From Thermobifida cellulosilytica TB100 (GTDB lineage Bacteria; Actinomycetota; Actinomycetes; Streptosporangiales; Streptosporangiaceae): a DNA stretch of 64,000 nucleotides. The stretch spans positions 131,722-195,721 of the forward strand of contig NZ_KQ950180.1 of assembly GCF_001517975.1 (NCBI RefSeq), read 5' to 3'. The translations under genes and the position numbers were made by a program. Below the pieces are notes generated by a model. The model searched no databases, was not told where the DNA came from, and saw only the letters and a program-made list of their open reading frames with translations. This document shows, one piece after another, positions 1 through 7,341 of this stretch (position 1 is the stretch's first letter; the number at the start of each line of letters is the position of its first letter).

Positions 1-195
1 ATCGACATGTCCCGGGCCTTCGCCGAACTCGGCGAGTACGACACGGCACTGCGGCGGCTGCTGTCGGCCGAGCGGATCGCGCCGCAGATGACCCGCTACC
101 ACCCCACGGCGCGCCTGGTGGTGCGCCACCTGGTGGACGTGCGCCGCACCCTGCCCGAACCGCTGCGCGGCCTGCACGCGCGGATGCGCGTCTGA
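1..195 (+). CDS. C-terminal end of an XRE-type transcriptional regulator (partial)
   Basis: The reading frame enters from the left edge, and only the last 64 residues and the TGA stop are present. The tail reads as helical hairpins (AELGEYDTALRRLLSAER, then TARLVVRHLVDV) and ends in LRGLHARMRV. I recognise this as the TPR-like C-terminus of the Streptomyces-type helix-turn-helix (XRE) regulators that carry an N-terminal DNA-binding domain. That domain lies outside the window, so target and ligand cannot be judged. Two small genes follow on the same strand behind a palindrome and may be its partners, since regulators of this class often sit beside small proteins. The family call rests only on the tail and is moderate. 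Confidence 0.55.
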   Translation: MDMSRAFAELGEYDTALRRLLSAERIAPQMTRYHPTARLVVRHLVDVRRTLPEPLRGLHARMRV

Positions 196-212
196 GCCGG
201 TGTCCCCCGGAC

Positions 213-230
213 TGTTCCAAACATGGAACA
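213..230. promoter_or_regulatory. Perfect inverted repeat, candidate operator
   Basis: TGTTCCA-AACA-TGGAACA has two perfect 7-base arms around a 4-base centre. It lies 17 nt after the stop of the XRE-type regulator and 33 nt before the first small gene. Size and placement suit a dimeric helix-turn-helix protein, most simply the regulator just upstream. Function is inferred. Confidence 0.45.
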
Positions 231-263
231 CTGCCGCGCCCGCCAGAGGTGACGCTGTGTCCT

Positions 264-503
264 ATGAGTGCGACATCCAGCGACACCACGGCGGAACTCC
301 TCGCACGCGTCCGCGCCGGCCTCCCGCTGCGGGAGGCTGCCCACTCGCCGCACCGGGGCCCGCACCACCGGTGGCGGACAGGCAGGTGCACCCCGTCCAC
401 CGCGGCCGGGGCGTATCGGGGGCGGCGGGCCGCCGCGCCGAACGCCCCCGACGCCGAGCAGGACGCCCAGGACGGCCCGGGGGCGGTGACGGCCCGTGGC
501 TGA
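264..503 (+). CDS. Small hypothetical protein
   Basis: A 79-residue ORF starts at ATG, with an in-frame GTG at 249 as an alternative and AGAGGTGA about 12 nt upstream. It opens MSATSSDTTAELLARVRAGLPLREAA and becomes Arg/Pro/Ala-rich, low-complexity and without a recognisable domain. Its stop overlaps the start of the next small gene by 8 bases, which suggests translational coupling. The poor composition of its second half means it could be a spurious frame. I do not recognise the product. Confidence 0.3.
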   Translation: MSATSSDTTAELLARVRAGLPLREAAHSPHRGPHHRWRTGRCTPSTAAGAYRGRRAAAPNAPDAEQDAQDGPGAVTARG

Positions 504-723
504 CTACCGGCTCACCGCCGAACAGGTCTCGGCTCTTGCCCGCGGCCAGGCGCGCGTCGAACCCTGCGGCGGCGGCGTGGCCCTGGTGCTGGAGGGCGAC
601 CGGATCGTCCTGCCCGAATGCCCGGACCTGCTGACCGCGCTCGTCAGGGCCGAGGGGCTGATGGGGCAGGCGTTCAACACGGTCACCGAGACACAGCGCC
701 AACGGCTGCACCAACAGCGCTGA
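496..723 (+). CDS. Small hypothetical protein
   Basis: A 75-residue protein begins at GTG, overlapping the previous small ORF by 8 bases. The sequence has balanced composition and regular secondary-structure potential: an N-terminal helix (LTAEQVSALARGQ), a short beta-rich stretch (GGVALVLEGDRIVLPE) and a long C-terminal helix ending QRQRLHQQR. It has no signal peptide, membrane segment or cysteine pair. I do not recognise the family. Its position behind an XRE-type regulator and a palindrome suggests it belongs to the regulator's small accessory set, but that is inference. Confidence 0.5.
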   Translation: MADYRLTAEQVSALARGQARVEPCGGGVALVLEGDRIVLPECPDLLTALVRAEGLMGQAFNTVTETQRQRLHQQR

Positions 724-868
724 AGCGACCGCGCCGACCCGTGCCCCGCGCGGTCGGCGCGCGGCGGGTGTGTCCGGGGTCAGGGCTGTTTGGTGGCCCC
801 ACGGCCCCGCAGGCGCGTCCCGGGGCGGTGGGGGCGTCGTCGTCGAAGGAATCGCAGGTGGGGATGGG

Positions 869-942
869 TAGGCCGGGCGGGGCTCGAACCCGCGACCCAG
901 GGATTATGAGTCCCCTGCTCTGACCTGCTGAGCTACCGGCCC
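869..942 (-). tRNA. tRNA with CAU anticodon (elongator Met or Ile2)
   Basis: On the minus strand a complete cloverleaf folds. The acceptor GGGCCGG pairs with CCGGCCT (first pair G-U) and the discriminator is A. The D arm is GCTC...GAGC, the anticodon stem GGGGA/TCCCT holds loop CTCATAA, and the T arm is GCGGG-TTCGAGC-CCCGC. The anticodon is CAU. It cannot be the initiator by simple inspection, but elongator Met and lysidine-modified Ile2 share this loop, so the amino acid is unresolved. CCA is not encoded. A -10-like TAGAAT lies about 70 nt upstream on the same strand (1012-1017). Confidence 0.93.
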
Positions 943-1165
943 GCACGGACAACCGGCCCCGAGGGGCTCCGCTCACCGGACCGGGTCTCGGCCCCGGCCA
1001 CGGTGTCCGCGATTCTAGCAGGGGCGCCCGCCCCGCCGACCGTGCCGGAAACCCCGCAGCGGCAGGGCGGTCGGCGCCGCGCCCGTCCGGCCACGCGCTC
1101 CCCGGAGGGCCCCCTTCCCCGCGGGACCGGAACGATCGGGTGCGCAGAGCGGGCAGTATGGAGGG

Positions 1166-3682
1166 GTGAGCCTCATCGATCATTTCCCCAGGGACACCGC
1201 AGACCCCGACACCCTGTTCGACGCCTTCGCGCTGTGGGCCGAGGAACGGGGGCTCACCCTCTACCCCCACCAGGAGGAGGCCCTCATCGAGGTGGTGTCG
1301 GGTTCCAACGTCATCCTCAACACGCCCACCGGTTCCGGCAAGAGCCTGGTGGCCACCGGCGCGATCTTCGCCGCGCTCGCCCGCGACGAGTGCAGCTTCT
1401 ACACCGCGCCGATCAAGGCCCTGGTCTCGGAGAAGTTCTTCGACCTGTGCGAGATCTTCGGCACCGAGAACGTCGGCATGATGACCGGCGACGCCAGTGT
1501 CAACGCCGACGCCCCCATCGTGTGCTGCACCGCCGAGGTGCTGGCCAACATCGCGCTGCGCGACGGCGCCGACGCCGACATCGGCACGGTCGTCATGGAC
1601 GAGTTCCACTTCTACGCCGACCCCGACCGGGGCTGGGCCTGGCAGGTGCCGCTGCTGGAACTGCCGCAGGCGCAGTTCCTGCTGATGTCGGCCACGCTCG
1701 GCGACGTCTCCCGCTTCGAGGAGGACCTCACCCGCCGCACCGGCCGCGCCACCAGCGTGGTCTCCTCGGCCGAGCGCCCGGTCCCGCTGTTCTACTCCTA
1801 CCGGACCACCCCGCTGCACGAGACGCTGGAGGAGCTGCTGGAGGCCCGCGAGGCCCCCGTCTACATCGTGCACTTCACCCAGGCCGCAGCGGTCGAGCGC
1901 GCCCAGTCGCTGATGAGCATCAACATGTGCTCCAAGGCGGAGAAGGAGGCCATCGCCGCGGAGATCGGCGGCTTCCGGTTCACCACCCGGTTCGGCCGCA
2001 ACCTGTCCCGCTACGTCCGGCACGGCATCGGCGTGCACCACGCGGGCATGCTCCCCAAGTACCGGCGGCTGGTGGAGCGGCTGGCGCAGCGGGGCCTGCT
2101 CAAGGTCATCTGCGGCACCGACACCCTGGGGGTCGGGGTGAACGTGCCCATCCGCACCGTGCTGTTCACCGCGCTGTCCAAGTTCGACGGCTCCCGGGTG
2201 CGCAGGCTCAGCGCCCGCGAGTTCCACCAGATCGCGGGCCGCGCCGGGCGGGCCGGGTTCGACACGGTCGGCAACGTGGTGGTGCAGGCCCCCGAGCACG
2301 TGGTGGAGAACGAGCGGGCGCTGGCCAAGGCGGGCGACGACCCCAAGAAGCGGCGCAAGGTGGTGCGCAAGAAGCCGCCGGAGGGGTTCGTCGGCTGGGA
2401 CGAGGCGGTCTTCGAGAAGCTGATCAACGCCCAGCCCGAGCCGCTGACCTCCCGGTTCAAGGTGAGCAACGCGATGCTGCTGAGCGTCATCGCCCGCCCC
2501 GGCGACTGCTTCGCGGCCATGCGCCACCTGCTCACCGACAACCACGACGACCGCAAGACCCAGCGGCGCCACATCCGCGAGGCCATCGCGATCTACCGGT
2601 CCCTGCTGGACGGCGGGATCGTGGAGCGGCTGGAGGAGCCCGACGAGGAGGGCCGCACCGCGCGGCTCACCGTGGACCTGCAACCGGACTTCGCGCTCAA
2701 CCAGCCGCTGTCCACGTTCGCGCTCGCCGCCTTCGACCTGTTGGACCCCGAGTCGCCCAGCTACGCGCTGGACGTGGTGAGCGTGGTGGAGTCCACCCTG
2801 GACGACCCGCGCCAGATCCTGGCCGCCCAGCTCAACAAGGCGCGCGGCGAGGCCGTGCAGCAGATGAAGGCCGACGGCGTCGAGTACGAGGAGCGGATGG
2901 CGCGGCTGGAGGAGATCACCTACCCCAAGCCGCTGGAGGACCTGCTCGAGCACGCCTACGAGACCTACCGGCGCGGCCACCCCTGGGTGGGGGACCATCC
3001 GCTTCAGGTCAAGTCGGTGGTGCGCGACATGTACGAGCGCGCGATGACCTTCACCGACTACATCGGCTACTACGAGCTGGCCCGCTCCGAGGGCCTGGTG
3101 CTGCGCTACCTGGCCAGCGCCTACAAGGCGCTGACCCAGACGGTTCCCGAGGACGCCAAGACCGAGGAGCTGCGCGACCTGGTGGAGTGGCTGGGCGAGA
3201 TGGTGCGCCAGGTCGACTCCAGCCTGCTGGACGAGTGGGAGCAGCTCACCAACCCGACTCCGGAGCAGGACGAGGACGCCCCCGTGGAGTCCAAGCCCAA
3301 GCCGGTCACCGCCAACCAGCGCGCCTTCCGGGTGCTGGTGCGCAACGAGATGTTCCGCCGGGTGGAGCTGGCCGCACTGCACCGCTACCGGGAGCTGGGC
3401 GAGCTGGACGGCGAGGACGGCTGGGACGCCGAGGCGTGGGAGGAGGCGATGGCCGCCTACTACGCCGAGCACGAGACGCTGGGCACCGGCCCGGACGCGC
3501 GCGGCCCGCACCTGCTGCTCATCGAGGAGCGGGAGGGCGCCTGGGAGGTCCGGCAGATCTTCGACGACCCGGAGGGCAACCACGACTGGGGCATCAGCGC
3601 CCGCGTGGACCTGGCCGCCTCCGACGCCGAGGGCCGCGCGGTCGTGCACGTGGTGGCGGTGGACCGCAAGGACTCCTTCTGA
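1166..3682 (+). CDS. DEAD/DEAH-box helicase, Ski2-like with DUF3516 C-terminus
   Basis: This 838-residue superfamily 2 helicase probably remodels or unwinds RNA in the cytoplasm. Motif I TPTGSGKS is at residues 53-60, motif II is MDEFHF near 147, motif III is SATLG near 176, and the C-terminal RecA domain carries GTDTLGVGVNVP and the HQIAGRAGRAGFD motif VI. The remaining 350 residues are the actinobacterial DUF3516-type extension (YHPTYPKPLEDLL-like region, then GEDGWDAEAWEEAM). The GTG start is chosen because the N-terminus MSLIDHFP...LFDAF fits the family; the GGAGGG before it sits unusually close. It stands alone and converges with the RibD-like pair, the stops only 22 bases apart. Substrate is unknown. 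Confidence 0.9.
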   Translation: MSLIDHFPRDTADPDTLFDAFALWAEERGLTLYPHQEEALIEVVSGSNVILNTPTGSGKSLVATGAIFAALARDECSFYTAPIKALVSEKFFDLCEIFGTENVGMMTGDASVNADAPIVCCTAEVLANIALRDGADADIGTVVMDEFHFYADPDRGWAWQVPLLELPQAQFLLMSATLGDVSRFEEDLTRRTGRATSVVSSAERPVPLFYSYRTTPLHETLEELLEAREAPVYIVHFTQAAAVERAQSLMSINMCSKAEKEAIAAEIGGFRFTTRFGRNLSRYVRHGIGVHHAGMLPKYRRLVERLAQRGLLKVICGTDTLGVGVNVPIRTVLFTALSKFDGSRVRRLSAREFHQIAGRAGRAGFDTVGNVVVQAPEHVVENERALAKAGDDPKKRRKVVRKKPPEGFVGWDEAVFEKLINAQPEPLTSRFKVSNAMLLSVIARPGDCFAAMRHLLTDNHDDRKTQRRHIREAIAIYRSLLDGGIVERLEEPDEEGRTARLTVDLQPDFALNQPLSTFALAAFDLLDPESPSYALDVVSVVESTLDDPRQILAAQLNKARGEAVQQMKADGVEYEERMARLEEITYPKPLEDLLEHAYETYRRGHPWVGDHPLQVKSVVRDMYERAMTFTDYIGYYELARSEGLVLRYLASAYKALTQTVPEDAKTEELRDLVEWLGEMVRQVDSSLLDEWEQLTNPTPEQDEDAPVESKPKPVTANQRAFRVLVRNEMFRRVELAALHRYRELGELDGEDGWDAEAWEEAMAAYYAEHETLGTGPDARGPHLLLIEEREGAWEVRQIFDDPEGNHDWGISARVDLAASDAEGRAVVHVVAVDRKDSF

Positions 3683-3704
3683 CCGGCCCGCCGCCCCGGA
3701 GCGC

Positions 3705-4166
3705 TCAGCGCGGCCCGAGCAGGTGGGCGTTGACCTCCCGCACCAGCGGGGCCAGCCCGGGGACCTCCACGACCTCGCGGCCGGCGGCGCGCAGCAGTTC
3801 GGCGCCCTCGCAGTCGACGAACAGGTCGGGCTCCCGCCAGGCGAACACCACGCGGGGGATCGGGGTGCCCAGGATCAGCGCGGTGCACGAGCGGGGCCGG
3901 GAGGCGCGGGTGCTGCACGGCTCCAGCGAGCTGTAGAGGGTGGCCGTGGCCAGGCGCGGGTCGTCGGCGGCCAGTGCCCGCAGCGCCGCCTCCTCGGCGT
4001 GGTCGTGCGGGTCGTCGCGGCGGGAGTAGCCGTCGGCGAGGACCGTGCCGTCCGCGGCGACCACGAGCGCGCCCACGGAGAACGCGGTGCGCGAGGGCGG
4101 GCAGGAGCGGGACAGCTCCACGGCCTCCCGCAGCAGGCGCAGGTCCCGGTCGGTGGCCCGGCTCAC
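3705..4166 (-). CDS. RibD-type pyrimidine deaminase domain, stand-alone
   Basis: This 153-residue zinc deaminase has the cytidine-deaminase fold. HAEEAAL supplies the zinc ligand and the proton-shuttling Glu, and LEPCSTRASRPRSC supplies the paired cysteines, in the RibD spacing rather than the short CDA spacing. RibD deaminases act on the 2,5-diamino-6-ribosylamino-pyrimidinone phosphate intermediate of riboflavin synthesis. The start is GTG, overlapping the stop of the upstream reductase gene by 4 bases (GTGA), so the two are co-translated. Most bacterial RibD enzymes are a single deaminase-reductase fusion, whereas here the halves are separate and in reversed order. It may instead serve a specialised pyrimidine or secondary-metabolite pathway. 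Confidence 0.8.
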   Translation of the reverse strand: MSRATDRDLRLLREAVELSRSCPPSRTAFSVGALVVAADGTVLADGYSRRDDPHDHAEEAALRALAADDPRLATATLYSSLEPCSTRASRPRSCTALILGTPIPRVVFAWREPDLFVDCEGAELLRAAGREVVEVPGLAPLVREVNAHLLGPR

Positions 4167-4855
4167 CGCTCCTCCCCCGCCACGTAGTGCAGTACCGCGG
4201 TCCCGCCCACGTCGCGGGCGGACACCAGCCGCAGCGGCCGGTCGGGGCGCTGCGGGAACGCCCCGGGGTGGACGAAGCGGGGCGCGTCGGCGTCGCCGAC
4301 GAAGAACGGCGCGACCGCCAGGCGCAGCTCGTCGGCGAGGTCCTGAGTGAGGAACGCGGTGTGCACCGCTCCCCCGCCCTCTACCAGGAGTCGGCGCACC
4401 CCGCGGCGGGCCAGGTCGGCCAGGACGGTGTCGAGCCGCACCGGCTGCCCCGCCGCCACCACCTCGACGCCGTCGAGTCCGCCGAGGCGCCGCTCGGCGG
4501 CGGCCCGCGCACCGTCGGCCACGTACACCAGGCATCCGGCGTCGCCGGTGGTGAAGACCCGCGCCGCGGGGTCCAGGTCGCCGCTGCTGCTCAGCACCAC
4601 CTTGCGCAGGTGGGCGGTGCGGCCCTCGGCGCGCCTGCGCCGCTGCCGTTCGGGGGAGCGCACCAGCAGCCGCGGGTTGTCGGCGCGCACGGTGCCCGCG
4701 CCCACGAGAATCGCGTCGCAGGACGCGCGCAGTTCGTCGACCTCGTCGAAGTCGGCCTCGCTGGACAGGCGCAGCCGGTCGGGGGAGGCGTCGTCGATGC
4801 GGCCGTCCAGCGACACGGCGCAACTGAGGATGACTCGGGGGCGTTCGGCGGTCAT
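4163..4855 (-). CDS. RibD C-terminal-like pyrimidine reductase
   Basis: This 230-residue protein matches the NAD(P)H-dependent reductase half of RibD (dihydrofolate-reductase-like fold). It has CAVSLDGRIDD near the N-terminus, the SCDAILVGAGTVRADNPRL motif and the LLVEGGGAVHTAFL motif typical of the family. The predicted reaction is reduction of the ribosyl side chain of the deaminated pyrimidine in riboflavin synthesis. I chose ATG 4855 because the extension upstream is low-complexity. It heads a two-gene operon whose second gene is the deaminase half. No other rib genes are nearby. Confidence 0.82.
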   Translation of the reverse strand: MTAERPRVILSCAVSLDGRIDDASPDRLRLSSEADFDEVDELRASCDAILVGAGTVRADNPRLLVRSPERQRRRRAEGRTAHLRKVVLSSSGDLDPAARVFTTGDAGCLVYVADGARAAAERRLGGLDGVEVVAAGQPVRLDTVLADLARRGVRRLLVEGGGAVHTAFLTQDLADELRLAVAPFFVGDADAPRFVHPGAFPQRPDRPLRLVSARDVGGTAVLHYVAGEER

Positions 4856-5001
4856 GGCGACCAGGCTAGCGGCCCGCGCCCGGCTCCCCCGCGCCGCTGC
4901 AAGCCGCGCCGTTCGGAAGGCCCCCTGCGCCGCACCACACAAACTGACCGGACGGTATGTTGCTGACCGTCCCCGGTCGACTGCGAGTCAGGAGTGACCC
5001 C

Positions 5002-6177
5002 ATGACCGACGTGTACGTCCTCGACGCGGTACGCACCCCCTTCGGCCGCTACGGCGGCGCCCTGTCCGGAATCCGGCCCGACGACCTGGCCGCGCACGTG
5101 CTGCGCGCGCTCGCCGCACGCTCCCCCGGCCTGGACCCCGCCGCCGTGGACGACGTCTACCTCGGCGACGCCAACGGCGCCGGGGAGGACAACCGCAACG
5201 TGGCCCGCATGGCGGCGCTGCTGGCGGGCTGGCCCACCTCGGTCCCCGGAGCCACCCTCAACCGGCTGTGCGGCTCCGGCATGGAGGCCGTGATCGCCGC
5301 CAACCGCGCGATCGCGGTGGGCGACGCCTCCCTGGTGGTGGCCGGCGGCGTGGAGTCGATGAGCCGCGCACCGTGGGTGCTGCCCAAGCCCGCCCGGGGC
5401 TTCCCGGCGGGGCACGAGACCCTGCACTCCACCACCCTGGGCTGGCGCATGGTCAACCCGGCCATGCCGGAGCGGTGGACCGTGTCCCTGGGCGAGAGCA
5501 CCGAACAGGTCGCCGCCCGCTACGGCATCGGCCGCGCCGAGCAGGACGCCTTCGCGCTGCGCAGCCACGAGCGCGCGGCCCGCGCCTGGGCCGCCGGGGT
5601 CTTCGACGCCGAGATCGCCCAGGTGCCGGGCGCGGAACTGGAGCGGGACGAGAGCATCCGCGAGACCTCCGCCGAGCAACTGGCCACCCTCAAGCCCGCG
5701 TTCCGCCCCGACGGCACCATCACCGCGGGCAACGCCTCCCCCCTCAACGACGGCGCGGCCGCCCTGCTCGTCGGGGACGCCGCGGCGGCCGAGCGGATCG
5801 GCCGCGACCCCCTGGCCCGGATCGTCAGCCGCGGGGTGGCCGCCGTGGACCCCGACGTCTTCGGCATCGGCCCGGTCCAGGCGGCCGAGACCGCCCTGCG
5901 CCGGGCCGGGATCGGCTGGGACGACCTGTCCGTGGTGGAGCTCAACGAGGCGTTCGCCGCCCAGTCGCTGGCCTGTCTGAAGCTGTGGCCGGACCTGGAC
6001 CCCAAGATCGTCAACCCCAACGGCGGGGCCATCGCCATCGGCCACCCGCTGGGCGCCTCCGGTGCCCGCATCGTCGGCACGCTCGCGCACGAGCTGCGCC
6101 GCCGCGGCGGCGGGTGGGGGCTGGCCGCCCTCTGCATCGGCGTGGGCCAGGGGCTCGCCGTGGTGCTGCACGCCTGA
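5002..6177 (+). CDS. Acetyl-CoA acyltransferase (thiolase, beta-ketoadipyl-CoA type)
   Basis: This 391-residue degradative thiolase has the nucleophile Cys90 in LNRLCGSGMEA, the histidine in NPNGGAIAIGHPLGASG near residue 350, and the second catalytic Cys in LCIGVGQG near the C-terminus. Length matches the family. PcaF/PaaJ-like proteins, which cleave 3-oxoadipyl-CoA to succinyl-CoA and acetyl-CoA, look closest because of the DDVYLGDANGAGEDNRNVARMAALLAG stretch and the next gene, a PcaD-like lactonase. General acetoacetyl-CoA thiolase activity cannot be excluded. The start has GGAG about 8 nt upstream. No other pca genes are present in the window. Confidence 0.85.
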   Translation: MTDVYVLDAVRTPFGRYGGALSGIRPDDLAAHVLRALAARSPGLDPAAVDDVYLGDANGAGEDNRNVARMAALLAGWPTSVPGATLNRLCGSGMEAVIAANRAIAVGDASLVVAGGVESMSRAPWVLPKPARGFPAGHETLHSTTLGWRMVNPAMPERWTVSLGESTEQVAARYGIGRAEQDAFALRSHERAARAWAAGVFDAEIAQVPGAELERDESIRETSAEQLATLKPAFRPDGTITAGNASPLNDGAAALLVGDAAAAERIGRDPLARIVSRGVAAVDPDVFGIGPVQAAETALRRAGIGWDDLSVVELNEAFAAQSLACLKLWPDLDPKIVNPNGGAIAIGHPLGASGARIVGTLAHELRRRGGGWGLAALCIGVGQGLAVVLHA

Positions 6178-6504
6178 CCCCGCCCGGCCGGGGAGGACGC
6201 GGGCGGGGGGACGGCCGGGTGCGGCGCTCGGCGGCCCGGGACCTGCGGACGCCGCGCCGCCCGGAGATTCCGCCCGGGCATGTCCCCTCCGCTCCCCTCG
6301 TGGGTAGCGGCGAAGGGGGTGGGCGTCCCGCCGGGTGTACGAGGAGAGCAGCACCCCGTGCCGCAGACCGCGGGCCGGTCCCGGAGCGCGGCGCCGCGGA
6401 CGGCCGCGCGTGTACCGCAGCGCCCGATGCGTCATGATCAGACAGCGCGAGGCAGCGCCGAGCCCGCTTTCCGCCCCGGCCGACAGACGTGATGAGGAGA
6501 GACG
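6178..6504. other. 327-base intergenic region between thiolase and lactonase genes
   Basis: No convincing gene is seen on either strand; long open frames here are GC-rich shadows with Arg/Pro/Gly-rich translations. A short CCCCG-CCCGGC-CGGGG hairpin directly follows the thiolase stop (6178-6193) and may be a weak terminator. Near the far end, CATGAT (around 6433) could be a -10 element and AGGAGA lies about 4 nt before the next start. Confidence 0.4.
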
Positions 6505-7272
6505 ATGAGTGTTGACGTGCACTACACCGTGGACGGTCCCGAGGACGCGCCGCTGGTGGTGCTCAGCGGCGCGCTGGGCAGCCGTCTCGACATGTGGGAC
6601 CCGCAGATGGCGGGGCTCACCGGGCAGTTCCGGGTGGTCCGCTACGACATGCGCGGGCACGGCAGCTCCCCGGTCCCGCCCGCGCCCTACTCCCTCGCCG
6701 ACCTGGGCTCCGACGTGCTGCGCCTGCTCGACCGGCTGAAGGTGGAGCGCGCGCACTTCGCGGGCCTGTCGATCGGCGGCATGATCGGCATGTGGCTGGC
6801 GGCGCACGCCCCCGAGCGGATCGACCGGCTGGCGCTGCTGTGCACCTCCCCGAAGCCTCCGGGCACTCCGGAGGGGTGGGCCGAGCGCATCGACACGGTG
6901 CGCTCCGGGGGGACGGCCGCGGTGGCCCCGACCGTGGTGGGCCGCTGGTTCACCCCCGCCTACGCCGCGCGCGAGCCCGAGACCGTGGCGCTGTTCGTCG
7001 ACATGATCTCGGCCACCTCCGACGAGGGGTACGCGGGCTGCTGCGCCGCCATCCAGCAGATGGACCTGCGGCCGGACCTGCCCTCGATCAGCGCGCCCAC
7101 CCTCGTCGTGGCGGCCGAGCAGGACACCTCCATCCCTCCGGAGCTGGCCGACCTGATCGTCGCGGGGATTCCCGACTCCCGCCTGGAGGTCGTGCCCGAC
7201 GCCGCCCACCTGGTGTCGTGGGAGCAGGCCACCCTCGTCAACGAACTGCTCGTGGAGCACTTCGGCAAGTAG
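6505..7272 (+). CDS. pcaD: Alpha/beta hydrolase, 3-oxoadipate enol-lactonase-like
   Basis: This 255-residue alpha/beta hydrolase has nucleophile Ser89 in GLSIGG, an acid in the AAEQDTSIPP turn, His in VPDAAHL, and the oxyanion segment LSGALGSRLDMWD. The overall pattern (DMRGHGSS, then GMIGMWLAAHAPERIDRLALLCTS) is that of PcaD, which hydrolyses 3-oxoadipate enol-lactone to 3-oxoadipate in the beta-ketoadipate pathway. The thiolase upstream on the same strand fits the same pathway, though 327 bases separate them. Unlike many actinobacterial forms it has no fused PcaC decarboxylase domain. Strong RBS AGGAGA. Function within the hydrolase family remains an inference. Confidence 0.72.
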   Translation: MSVDVHYTVDGPEDAPLVVLSGALGSRLDMWDPQMAGLTGQFRVVRYDMRGHGSSPVPPAPYSLADLGSDVLRLLDRLKVERAHFAGLSIGGMIGMWLAAHAPERIDRLALLCTSPKPPGTPEGWAERIDTVRSGGTAAVAPTVVGRWFTPAYAAREPETVALFVDMISATSDEGYAGCCAAIQQMDLRPDLPSISAPTLVVAAEQDTSIPPELADLIVAGIPDSRLEVVPDAAHLVSWEQATLVNELLVEHFGK

Positions 7273-7279
7273 CCCGCGC

Positions 7280-7315
7280 AGCGGCCCGGGCGGCGACCGC
7301 GCCGCCCGGGCCGCT
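7280..7315. terminator. Bidirectional hairpin terminator
   Basis: Perfect 16-base arms (AGCGGCCCGGGCGGCG and its complement) flank the loop ACCG. It lies between the convergent hydrolase (+) and SulP (-) genes, 7 nt after the hydrolase stop. There is no T tract, as usual for high-GC actinobacterial terminators. Confidence 0.7.
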
Positions 7316-7341
7316 CTCCGGAAGGCCGTGTCCGGGGCCGT

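Noticed and set aside
683-3649. 988-residue open frame on the minus strand covering the helicase gene
   Set aside because: It is the antisense of a clear helicase and of the tRNA, with His/Leu/Val/Gly-rich composition typical of reverse-strand shadows in high-GC DNA and no domain.
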